Source: Arenibaculum pallidiluteum
GTDB taxonomy: Bacteria > Pseudomonadota > Alphaproteobacteria > Azospirillales > Azospirillaceae
NCBI RefSeq assembly: GCF_017355985.1
Contig: NZ_JAFIQU010000001.1
Coordinates: 744,001 to 808,000, forward strand
Reading direction: 5' to 3'
DNA length: 64,000 bases
Shown: positions 6,251-15,775 of the stretch, piece after piece
How the letters are laid out: each line of letters opens with the position of its first letter
Numbering within the stretch: the stretch's first letter is position 1
Notes under the pieces: generated by a model
The model's database searches: none
The model's input: the letters and a program-made list of their open reading frames with translations, nothing else
What the model was told of the DNA's origin: nothing
Translations under genes and position numbers: made by a program

Positions 6251-9189
6251 CAGTCGTCCCCCGCCACGCGCGTTGCGGCGGCGCGTCCCTCGGAGGAACG
6301 CGGCACCGCGCGCTGCCCGCGCACGGACTGGTGCGCGAGCGCGATCAGGATCAGGACCGTCGCACCGACCACCAGCGCGAAGACGCCGATGTCGAAGACC
6401 AGGGCGCTCGCCGTCGGAACCTCTCCCAACAGCGGCAGGCCCAGATACGAGAAGTACGAGGTCATGAACGGTCTGCCGAAGAACCAGGCAGCCAGCCCCG
6501 TGCCCGCGGCAAGCAGGAGGCCGACCCCCATCCAGCGCAGCGGGGGAACCCGCAGGCGGTCCTCGACCCAATGTGTCCCGCCGATCATGTACTGCAGGAT
6601 GATCGCGATCGAGGCTGTCAGCCCGGCCACGAAGCCGCCGCCGGGCTGGTCGTGGCCGCGCAGCAGCAGGTACGCCGCGACCAGGATGATCACCGGGAAC
6701 AGCAGCCGCGTGAGGACGGAGGGAACCAGAAGCCAGTCGGCGACCGTGTCGCCCTCGCTGCGGTCGGGCCGGGCCTCGTCGTAGGCGCTCTGGTCACGCT
6801 GCTGCTCGGGGATCTCGACACTGTCAGGCGCCGGACGGAAGCGCCGGAGAAGCGCATAGGCGACCAGGGCGACGGCAGCCAAGACGGTGATCTCGCCCAG
6901 GGTGTCGAAGCCGCGGAAATCCACCAGGATCACGTTGACGACGTTGGTCCCGCCGCCCTCTGTGTAGGCGCGCGCCAGGAAATGCTGAGCCAGGAGCTCG
7001 GGCGGGGATCGGGTCATGACCCCATAGGCGAGACCGGCCATGCCGGCGCCGGCCGAGATCGCGATGGTCAGGTCGCGCAGGCGGCGCGTAAGGGTGACCA
7101 CCTCGGCCTGGCGGGTGGCGGGATTGTCGATCCGCTTCGGCAGCCAGCGCAGCCCGAGCAGGAGCAGGATCGTCGTCACGACCTCGACCAAGAGCTGCGT
7201 CAGGGCGAGGTCGGGCGCCGAGAACCATACGAAGGTCACGCAGGTCACCAGCCCGGTGCCGCCCAGCAGGATCAGCGCCGCGAGCCGGTGGAACTTGGCG
7301 AGCCAGGCGGCGCCGAAGGCGCAGGCCGCCCCGCCGACCCAGACAAGCGCCAGAACAGGATCAATGCCCGAAGGCATCACGTTGCCGGGGCCCAGCCCCC
7401 GTACCTGCACCGCAATGGCACCGGCCAGGATCGCGACGCAGACCAGCAGGCGCAGCTGCGGCTGCAGGCGGCGCGTCCCCAGCAGGCGCTCGAGCGTACG
7501 CGCAAGGCGCCAGGACAGGAAGACCATGGCCCGCTCGAACATGCGCCGCCCGTCGAAGGAGCGGAGCATCGGCGGGCCGTCCGGGGCGCTCCGAAGCTGC
7601 TTCTGCAGCCCGATATAGAGCGCCACGCCAGCGGTCAGGGCGATGAAGCTCATCAGCAGGGGCAGGCTGAAGCCGTGCCAGACCGCGAGACTGTAATCGG
7701 GCGTCGCGGCGCCGAGCGCCGCGTGCGCGGCCATGTCGAGAAAGGGCCCCACCGTGGCCGCCGGCAGGATTCCGACGATGATGCAGGCGAGGACGAGGAT
7801 CTCCACCGGGAAGCGCATCCAGGCCGGAGGCTCGTGCGGGGTTCTCGGGAGGTCGGTCGGGTCGGGGCCGAAGAAGGCGCCGTGGATGAAGCGCAGCGAA
7901 TAGGCCACGCTGAAGGCGCTCGCCGCCGTGGCGGCGAGCGGCAGGATCTGCAGGAGGAAGAGCTGCGAGGTCTGGGCCGACAGCGCCTCGGCGAAGAACA
8001 TCTCCTTCGAGAGGAAGCCGTTGAGCAGCGGCACGCCGGCCATGGCCGCAGCGGCGACCAGCGCAAGGCGAGCGGTGAAGGGCATGGAGCGGTTCAGCCC
8101 GGACAGGCGGCGGATGTCACGCGTGCCGGTCTCGTGGTCGATGATCCCCACGGCCATGAACAGGGACGCCTTGAACGTGGCATGGTTCAGGATGTGGAAG
8201 ATCGCCGCGACCATCGCCAGCTCGCTGTTCAGGCCGAGCAGCAGCGTGATCAGCCCGAGATGGCTGATGGTCGAGTAGGCGAGCAGGCCCTTCAGGTCGA
8301 GCTGGAAGATCGCCACATACGCGCCGAGCAGCAGCGTTGCAACTCCGGCGGTCCCGACGATCCAGAACCAGGCCTCCGTCCCTGCCATCACCGGCCAGAG
8401 CCGGGCCATCAGGAACACGCCCGCCTTCACCAGCGTCGCCGAATGCAGGTAGGCCGAGACCGGCGTGGGCGCCGCCATCGCCTGCGGCAGCCAGAAATGG
8501 AAGGGGAACTGCGCGCTCTTGGTCAACGCGCCCAGGAGGATGAGGATAAGTGCCGGCAGGTAGAGCGCATGGGACCGGATCCGCTCGCCCGAAGCCAGAA
8601 CCACGTCGAGGTCGTAGCTGCCGACGATATGGCCCAGCACGAGCACGCCGGCGAAGAGGCAGAGCCCACCTGTCGCCGTGACCGTCAGCGCCATGCGCGC
8701 GCCCTCGCGCGCGGCCGCCGTATGGTGCCAGTAGCCGATCAGCAGGAACGAGAAGAGGCTCGTGAGCTCCCAGAAAAAGGCGAGCTGGACCAGATTGCCC
8801 GAGAGCACCACGCCCGTCATGGCGCCCATGAAGGCGAGCAGGAAGGCGAAGAAGCGCGGGACCGGGTCCTCGGCCGACATGTAGTACCGCGCGTAGAGAA
8901 CCACGAGCGCGCCCACGCCGGACACCAGCCCCGCGAAGAGCCAGGCGAAGCCGTCCATTCGCAGCGAGAAGTCGAGCCCAAGCGCCGGCATCCACGGGAT
9001 GGCGTGGCGAACGACGCCCCCGTCCGCAACCGTCGGGTAGGCCGCCCAGACGAACGCGAGCATGGAAAGTGCGATCGCCCCGGCCAGCCAGGCCGCGGCG
9101 TTGCGTGCATGCGTCGGCAGTAGCCCGGCCACTATGGCTCCGAGGAACGGAAGGGCGATGGAGGACAGGAGGATCAGGGCGTCCGGCAT
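6250..9189 (-). CDS. phaAB: Monovalent cation/H+ antiporter subunit A, with fused subunit B domain
   Basis: Largest subunit of the Pha/Mrp antiporter, 979 residues. The N-terminal half is NuoL-like with the proton-path residues Glu141 (FFWELTS) and Lys224 (TKSAQFPFHFWLP). The middle has the MrpA-specific C-terminal extension, and the last about 170 residues form an MnhB domain (RGHDQPGGGFVAGLTASI, near residue 860). Such AB fusions are typical of Pha systems. This is the first antiporter gene and follows the ptsN-like gene by about 100 bases in the same direction. The likely role is K+ or Na+ efflux with pH homeostasis; the ion cannot be told from sequence. Confidence 0.95.
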   Translation of the reverse strand: MPDALILLSSIALPFLGAIVAGLLPTHARNAAAWLAGAIALSMLAFVWAAYPTVADGGVVRHAIPWMPALGLDFSLRMDGFAWLFAGLVSGVGALVVLYARYYMSAEDPVPRFFAFLLAFMGAMTGVVLSGNLVQLAFFWELTSLFSFLLIGYWHHTAAAREGARMALTVTATGGLCLFAGVLVLGHIVGSYDLDVVLASGERIRSHALYLPALILILLGALTKSAQFPFHFWLPQAMAAPTPVSAYLHSATLVKAGVFLMARLWPVMAGTEAWFWIVGTAGVATLLLGAYVAIFQLDLKGLLAYSTISHLGLITLLLGLNSELAMVAAIFHILNHATFKASLFMAVGIIDHETGTRDIRRLSGLNRSMPFTARLALVAAAAMAGVPLLNGFLSKEMFFAEALSAQTSQLFLLQILPLAATAASAFSVAYSLRFIHGAFFGPDPTDLPRTPHEPPAWMRFPVEILVLACIIVGILPAATVGPFLDMAAHAALGAATPDYSLAVWHGFSLPLLMSFIALTAGVALYIGLQKQLRSAPDGPPMLRSFDGRRMFERAMVFLSWRLARTLERLLGTRRLQPQLRLLVCVAILAGAIAVQVRGLGPGNVMPSGIDPVLALVWVGGAACAFGAAWLAKFHRLAALILLGGTGLVTCVTFVWFSAPDLALTQLLVEVVTTILLLLGLRWLPKRIDNPATRQAEVVTLTRRLRDLTIAISAGAGMAGLAYGVMTRSPPELLAQHFLARAYTEGGGTNVVNVILVDFRGFDTLGEITVLAAVALVAYALLRRFRPAPDSVEIPEQQRDQSAYDEARPDRSEGDTVADWLLVPSVLTRLLFPVIILVAAYLLLRGHDQPGGGFVAGLTASIAIILQYMIGGTHWVEDRLRVPPLRWMGVGLLLAAGTGLAAWFFGRPFMTSYFSYLGLPLLGEVPTASALVFDIGVFALVVGATVLILIALAHQSVRGQRAVPRSSEGRAAATRVAGDD

Positions 9190-9293
9190 CTTCTCCTACG
9201 ATCGGACATCCGGGATCCGGACGTCGACGGCTTCTTGCAGGGGGCAGGTTCAGGTGCGGCCGGTGCGGGAGCCGGACCGGCCAAGCGGGGCGT

Positions 9294-9782
9294 TCATTTC
9301 CTTTCCGGTATCGATCCGGGCTCCGCTCCCGCAACGGCCAGCTGGTGGACGAGCTCGACGACCTCGTCCGGCGAGGCCGCGGCCCGCAGCCGGCGAAGCG
9401 CCTGCGGATCCCGCAGGGACCTGCAGATCTCGGACATGGCGGGGAGCAGTCCCTTGCCGGTCGCGGCGGGCCACAGCACGAGGAAAACGAGATCGACGGG
9501 TTCCTCATCCCTGGCGTCGAAATCGATTGCCCGGCGCAGGCGCGCAAAAAGCATGATCGGGGTCTCCGCATCGCGGAGCTCCGCATGGGGAAGCGCGACG
9601 CCCTTGCCCAGCGCCGTCGATCCCAGGCGCTCCCGGTCTTGCAGCGCGTCGAGGACCTCATGCTCGGGGAGGCCCAGCCTCGGCGCCGCCGCAGTCGACA
9701 GCGCCTCGAGCAGCGCCCACTTGTTCCCCGGGCTCGCGTCCAGGATGACGTCCGCGGCGGAGAAGAGATCCGAGATTGCCAT
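9294..9782 (-). CDS. ptsN: PTS IIA-type nitrogen regulatory protein (PtsN-like)
   Basis: Cytosolic EIIA(Ntr)-like domain, 162 residues, the family length. The phosphorylatable histidine is His66 in GKGVALPHAEL, and the C-terminal part has the usual FLVLWPAATGKGLLPAMSEI and LRDPQALRRLRAA. In other bacteria dephosphorylated EIIA(Ntr) binds potassium transport regulators (TrkA, KdpD). Its position just upstream of the antiporter operon on the same strand suggests a potassium link. A second, housekeeping ptsN near rpoN may exist elsewhere in the genome, so this could be a specialised paralogue. Confidence 0.85.
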   Translation of the reverse strand: MAISDLFSAADVILDASPGNKWALLEALSTAAAPRLGLPEHEVLDALQDRERLGSTALGKGVALPHAELRDAETPIMLFARLRRAIDFDARDEEPVDLVFLVLWPAATGKGLLPAMSEICRSLRDPQALRRLRAAASPDEVVELVHQLAVAGAEPGSIPERK

Positions 9783-9958
9783 CCGCGCCTCCTTGATCGT
9801 TCACGACGGGCGGCGGTCGGCTGCCATGTCCGGCAGACCGGCCATCCGGCGGGCGTGTAGGGAGCCCCACCCGGCGGAGGATTTCCAGCCCGAATGCACG
9901 GGCCCCCATCCTGCCGCGGCTCCCAGCCGGACCATCGATGCCCGGAGGGTGGCGGCGC

Positions 9959-10165
9959 TCAGTCCGCGGGCCGGAACCGCGAAGGGTCGAGCAGCACGCT
10001 GGCCGCGATGGTGACGACCTCGCGCAGGTCCGCCTCATTGGCGAGGGTGACATGAGTCGGCAGGCCCGGATGGTCACGGATGTCGGTGACGACGTAGACC
10101 TTCCGGAAGCGGCCCACGCGCTCGAACCGGTCGCCCGGCGCGATCCCTGCCCCTCGCGATGCCAC
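9959..10165 (-). CDS. Small conserved hypothetical protein (68 aa)
   Basis: Short protein with a compact pattern GIAPGDRFERVGR, VYVVTDIRD, PGLPTHVTLANEAD and a C-terminal ASVLLDPSRF. This resembles small proteins often annotated as hypothetical in alphaproteobacteria that look like a single beta-rich domain. GTG 10165 is chosen because GGAGGA lies 8 bases upstream; the frame stays open further but becomes basic and low-complexity. It is divergent from the patatin gene. The function is unknown. Confidence 0.7.
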   Translation of the reverse strand: MASRGAGIAPGDRFERVGRFRKVYVVTDIRDHPGLPTHVTLANEADLREVVTIAASVLLDPSRFRPAD

Positions 10166-10392
10166 GACAGCCGTCCTCCGCGCTCCACATACGTACGCTT
10201 GCCGGCGCGCCGGCCGCGGCGGCGAACGCACCGTGCTGCATTTTTAAACACCGCATGACGGGCGACCGGCCTGCGCATTTATCGCAAGGACAATACCGGT
10301 GCATCGGACAGCTACATCCGAATCGGCCGCCCGCCGACCCGTCAAGGGTGACATGATGGGGGTGCCGGGAGCGAGCTGCCGCCGGAGGCCAC
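10166..10392. promoter_or_regulatory. Divergent promoter region
   Basis: About 225 bases between the small minus-strand gene and the patatin gene. An AT-rich patch (TTTTTAAA around 10241-10248) stands out in GC-rich DNA and is the best promoter candidate. No gene or clear operator is seen. Confidence 0.4.
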
Positions 10393-11325
10393 ATGAAGCC
10401 GCAGCGCAAACGCATCGCCGTCGCCTGTCAGGGCGGAGGGAGCCACACCGCCTTCACCGCCGGGGTCCTGGACCGCATCCTCCAGGACGAGCACCACCTC
10501 GTCGCGTTGAGCGGCACGTCCGGGGGCGCCATCTGCGCGCTGATGGCGTGGTACGGGCTGCTGCACCGCGACCGCAGGATGGGCCGGGCCCTGCTCGAGA
10601 GCTTCTGGGAGGCCAATGCCGCGGCGTCGTGGCCGGACCGGCTGCTGAACGGGCTTGTGACCGGGGGCGTCCGGCTGCGCAACTGGGTGAGCGCACCCGA
10701 GGTCAGCCCCTACGTGCTGCCGGACTGGGGTCAGAGGCGGCTGCGGGCGCTGCTGGGGGAACATGTGGACTTCGCCGGCATCCCGGCCCTCCTGGGCCCG
10801 GACAGCCCGAGCCTCTTCGTGGGCGCCGTCGAGGTGCTGAGCGGGACCTTCCGCGTGTTCCGCGACCACGAGATCACCGCCGATGCGATCCTGGCTTCGG
10901 CAGCGATTCCCACGCTGTTTCGGGCTGTCCCCGTCGGCGCCGGCCTCTACTGGGACGGGCTGTTCTCGCACAACCCGCCGGTGCGCGACCTGCCGGACGC
11001 AAAGCCCGACCAGATCTGGGTCGTGCAGATCAACCCGCGCGCCAGCACCGCCGAGCCGCGCACGGTCGAGGAGATCCTGGACCGGCGGAACGAACTGTCG
11101 GGAAACCTGTCGCTGGAGCAGGAGCTGCATTTCATCGAGAAGATCAACGAGTTCGTCCGCCAGGGGGCCTTTAGCCACGACCGCTACAAGATCATCGAGA
11201 TCCGCCGGATCGAGATGGCCTGGGACCTAGACTACGCCTCGAAACTCGACCGGGATCCGGCCTTCCTCCGCGCGTTGATGGATCATGGCCGCGAACGGGC
11301 GGAGGAGTTCCTGGTCAGCGCATGA
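10393..11325 (+). CDS. Patatin-like phospholipase
   Basis: Serine lipid acyl hydrolase of the patatin/RssA family, 310 residues, probably cytosolic (no signal peptide). The oxyanion-hole stretch CQGGGSHTAFTAG is at residues 12-24, the nucleophile Ser43 in GTSGG at 41-45, and the catalytic Asp188 in YWDGLFSHNPP; together these make the Ser-Asp dyad. DGL replaces the more common DGG. ASAAIPTLFRAV before the Asp is also typical. ATG 10393 is preceded by GGAGG. It is monocistronic as far as can be seen. The lipid substrate is unknown. Confidence 0.92.
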   Translation: MKPQRKRIAVACQGGGSHTAFTAGVLDRILQDEHHLVALSGTSGGAICALMAWYGLLHRDRRMGRALLESFWEANAAASWPDRLLNGLVTGGVRLRNWVSAPEVSPYVLPDWGQRRLRALLGEHVDFAGIPALLGPDSPSLFVGAVEVLSGTFRVFRDHEITADAILASAAIPTLFRAVPVGAGLYWDGLFSHNPPVRDLPDAKPDQIWVVQINPRASTAEPRTVEEILDRRNELSGNLSLEQELHFIEKINEFVRQGAFSHDRYKIIEIRRIEMAWDLDYASKLDRDPAFLRALMDHGRERAEEFLVSA

Positions 11326-11475
11326 CCCCGCCGCCCGGCGGAGGGCGGAGCGCGCCGCCCCGCAACAAAAGCGCGTGGTCGATGTTCGCGCCTGAATGGT
11401 GCCGACGGATGCGGCACCTGGATCGTGGCCCCTGCCCGCACTCCGGGGCGGGCACCAGCCGTGGGAGGAACCGTC

Positions 11476-13041
11476 ATGCCCGAGATCCGTGCTGCGCTCG
11501 GAGCGATCCTGCTGGCGGCAGGCCTGGCGGTCGCCGCGCCGGCAGCGGCGCAGGTTCCAGACGACGTGCTCGTGGTCGGCCAGATCGCCGAGCCGGCCTC
11601 GCTCGATCCCGCGGTCAGCACGGCAACCAACGATTTCCGGATCCTGATCAACCTCTACGAGGGCCTGGTCCGCTACCGGCCGGGCACCCTGGAGGTCGAA
11701 CCCGCCCTGGCCGAGAGCTGGACCCTCTCCGAGGACGGCCTGACCTACGAGTTCAGGCTGCGCCAGGGCGTCCGTTTCCACGACGGCACGCCCTTGGACG
11801 CCGCAGCGGTGAAGTTCAACTTCGAGCGCATGCTGGACAAGGACCATCCGGCCGCAGCCACGGGGCCCTTCCCCCTCGCCTTCTTCTTCTCGTCCGTGGA
11901 CCGCGTCGAGGCGGTCGACCCCCGCACGGTGCGCTTCACCCTGAAGGAGCGTTTCGCGCCGTTCCTGTCCAACCTCGCCTATCCGACCGGCCTCCTGGTA
12001 TCGCCCGCGGCGGTCACGAAGCGCGGCAAGGAATTCGGGCGCAATCCCGTGGGCACGGGCCCCTTCCGGTTCGCGGAATGGCAGGGCGGCCAGCAGGTGA
12101 CCGTCGAGCGCAATCCCGACTACTGGGGCGATCCCGCGAAGCTGCAGGCGGTGGTGTTCCGGCCCGTGGCCGATGCGAACACGCGGGCCGCCGAGATGCT
12201 GTCGGGCGGCATCGACGTCATGGTCGAGGTCCCGCCCGACACCCTCTCACAGTTCCGGGACGGGGACGGCTTCCGGATCCACGAGCAGGCGGGCCCCCAT
12301 CTCTGGTTCCTGATCCTGAACACCCGCGAGGGCCCGCTGAAGGACAGGCGCGTCCGGCAAGCCGTGAACTACGCCATCGACAAGCGCGCCATCGCCGAGA
12401 ACATCCTCCAGGGCACGGCGATCCCGGCCAAAGGACCCATGGCCCCGGCCTTCCAATGGGCCTTCGATCCGACCCTCGAGGGCTATCCCCACGACCCCGA
12501 CAGGGCGCGGGCCCTGCTGAAGGAGGCCGGCGCCGAGGGCGCAAGGCTGACCTTTTACGTGGCCGAGGGCGGATCCGGCATGCTCGACCCGCTGGCCATG
12601 GGAACGGCCATTCAGGCCGACCTCGCTACGGTCGGTCTGGATGTGCGGATCGAGACATACGAATGGAACACCTTCCTCGCCCACGTGAATCCCGGTCTCG
12701 AGGGCAAGGCCGATATGGCCGAGATGGCCTGGATGACCAACGATCCCGACACCCTGCCCTACCTGACGCTGCGGACCGAGGCGCAGCCGCAAAACGGGGG
12801 CTTCAACTCCGGCTACTACTCGAACCCCGAGCTCGACCACATCCTGGAGCGTGGACGGCGCAGCAGCGACCGGGCCGAGCGGGCCGAGCTCTACCGCCAG
12901 GCGCAGCGGATCATCGTCGAGGATGCGCCTTGGGCCTTCGTCGCGCACTGGAAGCAGAACGCCGTCACGACGGCAGCCGTGCAGGGCTTCGCGCTGCAGC
13001 CCTCCTTCTTCCTGCTGCTTGACGACGTTACGAAGAAGTAG
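11476..13041 (+). CDS. ABC transporter substrate-binding protein, peptide/nickel family
   Basis: Periplasmic solute receptor of the DppA/OppA family (SBP_bac_5), 521 residues. Residues 1-25 form a signal peptide ending AAAQ. Family features include SLDPAVS near the N-terminus, YEFRLRQGVRFHDGTP, and FNLAYPTGLLVSP-type segments in the middle. ATG 11476 is chosen over an upstream in-frame ATG because GGAGG precedes it and the signal peptide begins there. It starts a four-gene operon with permeases and ATPases. The substrate could be oligopeptide, glutathione or nickel and cannot be decided. Confidence 0.93.
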   Translation: MPEIRAALGAILLAAGLAVAAPAAAQVPDDVLVVGQIAEPASLDPAVSTATNDFRILINLYEGLVRYRPGTLEVEPALAESWTLSEDGLTYEFRLRQGVRFHDGTPLDAAAVKFNFERMLDKDHPAAATGPFPLAFFFSSVDRVEAVDPRTVRFTLKERFAPFLSNLAYPTGLLVSPAAVTKRGKEFGRNPVGTGPFRFAEWQGGQQVTVERNPDYWGDPAKLQAVVFRPVADANTRAAEMLSGGIDVMVEVPPDTLSQFRDGDGFRIHEQAGPHLWFLILNTREGPLKDRRVRQAVNYAIDKRAIAENILQGTAIPAKGPMAPAFQWAFDPTLEGYPHDPDRARALLKEAGAEGARLTFYVAEGGSGMLDPLAMGTAIQADLATVGLDVRIETYEWNTFLAHVNPGLEGKADMAEMAWMTNDPDTLPYLTLRTEAQPQNGGFNSGYYSNPELDHILERGRRSSDRAERAELYRQAQRIIVEDAPWAFVAHWKQNAVTTAAVQGFALQPSFFLLLDDVTKK

Positions 13042-13049
13042 GCCGGGCC

Positions 13050-13997
13050 GTGGCCGCCTATGCCCTGGGCCGTATCCTGGCGCTCGTCCCGGTGCTGTTC
13101 GGGCTCAGCCTCATCGTCTTCCTGATCATGGCTCTGATCCCGGGAGACCCCGCGCTCGCGATCCTGGGTCCCTACGCGACGCCGGAGAACGTGGCACGTA
13201 TCAACCGCGACCTCGGTCTCGACCGGAGCCTGCCGGTCCAGTACCTGAGCTGGCTTGGCAATGTCCTCAGCGGCGACCTCGGCCGGTCCTACAGCCTGAA
13301 CCGGCCGGTGCTGGACGAGGTGGCCGAGCGCTTCTCGGCGACGCTGATCCTTGCCGGCACGGCACTGCTGCTGGCCTCGGTCCTGGGCCTTCTGGCCGGG
13401 ATCGTGTCGGCCGTGCGCCAGTTCGGGCTCGCCGACAAGCTGGTGACGCTCGCGGTGCTGGTGGGCATCTCCCTGCCCTCCTTCTGGCTCGGCCTGCTGC
13501 TGATCCTGCTCTTCGCGGTGCGCTGGCGCCTGCTGCCGGCCAGCGGGATGTACGCGATCTATGGCGGTGGGGATTTGGCGGACCTGCTGCGCCACCTCGT
13601 CCTGCCCGCCGTGACGCTGGCCATCGTCGCGGCGGGCGTGATCGCCCGCCTGACCCGCTCGGCCATGCTGGAGGTGCTGCGCCAGGATTTCGTGCGCACC
13701 GCGCGCGCCAAGGGGCTAGGCGAAGGGCGCGTGATCCTCGGCCATGCGCTCAGGGCCGCCATGGTCGGCGTGATCCCGGTGATCGGTATCCAGGCAGGCT
13801 TCGTCCTCGGCGGCGCCGTCTACATCGAGACCGTTTTCCAGTGGCCCGGGATCGGCCGCATGCTGGTCGATGCGATCGCCAAGCGCGACGTGCTGCTGGT
13901 CCAGGGCGGCGTGCTGGTGGTCGCCACCTGCTACGTCCTCTTCAATCTCGCCGCGGACCTGCTGCAGCGCCTCCTGGACCCGAGGATCGCGCCGTGA
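13050..13997 (+). CDS. ABC transporter permease, DppB type
   Basis: Inner-membrane permease, 315 residues with six membrane helices, from a GTG start 8 bases after the receptor gene. The N-terminal VLFGLSLIVFLIMALIPGDPA and the cytoplasmic coupling (EAA) loop RTARAKGLGEGRVILGHALR are DppB/OppB hallmarks. Its stop overlaps the start of the next gene (GTGA). Confidence 0.93.
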   Translation: MAAYALGRILALVPVLFGLSLIVFLIMALIPGDPALAILGPYATPENVARINRDLGLDRSLPVQYLSWLGNVLSGDLGRSYSLNRPVLDEVAERFSATLILAGTALLLASVLGLLAGIVSAVRQFGLADKLVTLAVLVGISLPSFWLGLLLILLFAVRWRLLPASGMYAIYGGGDLADLLRHLVLPAVTLAIVAAGVIARLTRSAMLEVLRQDFVRTARAKGLGEGRVILGHALRAAMVGVIPVIGIQAGFVLGGAVYIETVFQWPGIGRMLVDAIAKRDVLLVQGGVLVVATCYVLFNLAADLLQRLLDPRIAP

Positions 13998-15775
13998 CGG
14001 GAGCCGCCGCCTTCCTGCGCCGGCTGCTGCGCAATCGGCTCGCGGCGGCGGGGCTGATCCTGCTGGTGCTGGTCGTGCTCCTGGCCGCGGCGGCGCCCTT
14101 GCTGCCCCTGGCGGATCCCGATGCGACCGCGCCGGTGCGCCGCCTCGCTCCCCCTTTCAGCGAGGGCGCCTGGCTCGGCACCGACACGCTGGGCCGGGAC
14201 ATCCTCTCGCGCCTTATCTGGGGGACGCGGCTGAGCCTCGCCGTTGGGATCTCCGCCTCGCTGCTCGCAGCGCTGCTCGGCTCGGTGGTGGGGCTGGTGG
14301 CGGGATACGCAGGCGGGCGCACGGACGCGCTGCTGATGCGCGGCATCGATACGCTGATGGCCTTTCCCTACCTGCTGCTGGCCCTCGCCATCGTCGCCGC
14401 ACTCGGCCCCGGGCTGCTCAACGCGCTCTATGCCGTCGTCGCCGTCAACATCCCCTTCTTCGCGCGGAACGTGCGTGGGGCCGCAGCCGGGCTCAGGAAC
14501 CGGGAATTCGTGGATGCGGCGCGCCTCTCGGGTATGGGCGGGCTGCGGATCCTGCTGAGCGAGGTGCTGCCCAACGTGATGCCGGTGATCGTGATCACCC
14601 TCTCGACCACCATCGGCTGGATGATCCTGGAGACGGCGGGCCTGTCCTTCCTGGGCCTCGGATCGCAGCCGCCGCAGGCCGATCTCGGCTCCATGCTGGG
14701 CGAGGGCCGCAGGGCGCTGATCAATGCGCCGCACGTCACGGCCGTGCCGGGCGTCATGGTGTTCCTGATCGTGATGAGCATGAACCTGGTCGGCGACGGC
14801 GTGCGCGATGCGATCGACCCGCGCCTGAGGTCCGGCCTGCCGGCTCGGCCCAGCGCGGCAACGCGGGTCGCGCGCGCCACGGCCTCCGTTCCGGGCGCTG
14901 CGGTTCCAGCCGGCGCCGCCCCGGGCGAGCCGGCGTCCGGCGCGCTGCTCGCGGTCTCGGACCTGCGGACCGCCTTCGAGGGGCCATCGGGCCCGGTCGA
15001 TGCCGTGAAGGGCGTGAGCTTCCACGTCATGCCCGGCGAATGCCTCGGCATCATCGGCGAGTCGGGCTCGGGCAAGTCCGTGACCGCGCTGTCGATCGCG
15101 CGGCTGGTCGCCTCGCCGCCAGGCGTGGTGCGCGGCGGCACCGTCCGATTCAACGGCGCCGACCTGCTGGCCCTGCCGGCGGGGCCGCTGCAGCGCCTGC
15201 GCGGCGGACGCATCGCCTATGTCTTCCAGGATCCGCTGACGACACTACACCCGCTGATGCGGGTCGGCGCGCAGGTGACGGAAGCGATCCGCGCCCACGC
15301 GCCGGTCCCCGCCGCGGAGGCCGGACGCCGGACGATCGAGCTGTTCGCGGCCGTGAAGCTGCCGGACCCGGCCTCCATGGCGCAGGCCTTCCCGCACGAG
15401 CTCTCGGGCGGGCAGCGCCAGCGGGTCTCGATCGCCATGGCGCTGGCCAACGATCCCGACCTGATCATCGCCGACGAGCCGACCACCGCGCTGGACGTCA
15501 CCGTGCAGGCCGAGATCCTCGATCTGCTCGACGCGCTGCGCAGGAGCCGCCGGCTCGCGATGATCTTCATCAGCCACGATTTCGGCGTGATCGCCCGCAT
15601 CTGCGACCGCGTCGCGGTGATGCACCGGGGCGAGATCGTGGAGACCGGCGAGGCCCGTCAGATCCTTGCCCGTCCGCGCCATCCGTATACGCGACGCCTG
15701 ATCGCGGCGGTGCCGGTGCTCGGCCGCGCGAGAGAGATCCTGCGCGCCTCCGAACGCGCGGAGGAGCTGCCTTGA
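13994..15775 (+). CDS. Fused ABC permease (DppC type) and ATPase (DppD type)
   Basis: 593-residue protein joining two usually separate subunits of a peptide/nickel importer. Residues 1 to about 278 are a DppC-like permease (GTDTLGRDILSRLIWGTR; coupling loop FVDAARLSGMGGLRILLSEV). A 35-40 residue Ala/Pro/Gly-rich linker follows. From about residue 318 is a DppD-like ATPase with Walker A GESGSGKS (355-362), signature LSGGQRQR (about 471), Walker B LIIADEP and switch SHD. No stop or frameshift interrupts the junction and the linker looks like a genuine interdomain spacer. GTG 13994 overlaps the preceding stop, and its own stop overlaps the next start (TTGA). Confidence 0.93.
   Translation: MTGAAAFLRRLLRNRLAAAGLILLVLVVLLAAAAPLLPLADPDATAPVRRLAPPFSEGAWLGTDTLGRDILSRLIWGTRLSLAVGISASLLAALLGSVVGLVAGYAGGRTDALLMRGIDTLMAFPYLLLALAIVAALGPGLLNALYAVVAVNIPFFARNVRGAAAGLRNREFVDAARLSGMGGLRILLSEVLPNVMPVIVITLSTTIGWMILETAGLSFLGLGSQPPQADLGSMLGEGRRALINAPHVTAVPGVMVFLIVMSMNLVGDGVRDAIDPRLRSGLPARPSAATRVARATASVPGAAVPAGAAPGEPASGALLAVSDLRTAFEGPSGPVDAVKGVSFHVMPGECLGIIGESGSGKSVTALSIARLVASPPGVVRGGTVRFNGADLLALPAGPLQRLRGGRIAYVFQDPLTTLHPLMRVGAQVTEAIRAHAPVPAAEAGRRTIELFAAVKLPDPASMAQAFPHELSGGQRQRVSIAMALANDPDLIIADEPTTALDVTVQAEILDLLDALRRSRRLAMIFISHDFGVIARICDRVAVMHRGEIVETGEARQILARPRHPYTRRLIAAVPVLGRAREILRASERAEELP

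Noticed and set aside
6331-9123. 930-codon open frame antisense to phaAB
   Set aside because: Gln/Arg/His-rich translation with no family features; it exists because the opposite gene has GC-rich codons. The antisense phaAB frame has clear membrane domains.
10244-10258. TTAA-N7-ATGA before the patatin gene as another CtrA-like box
   Set aside because: Second half does not match the flagellar boxes and the context is not flagellar.
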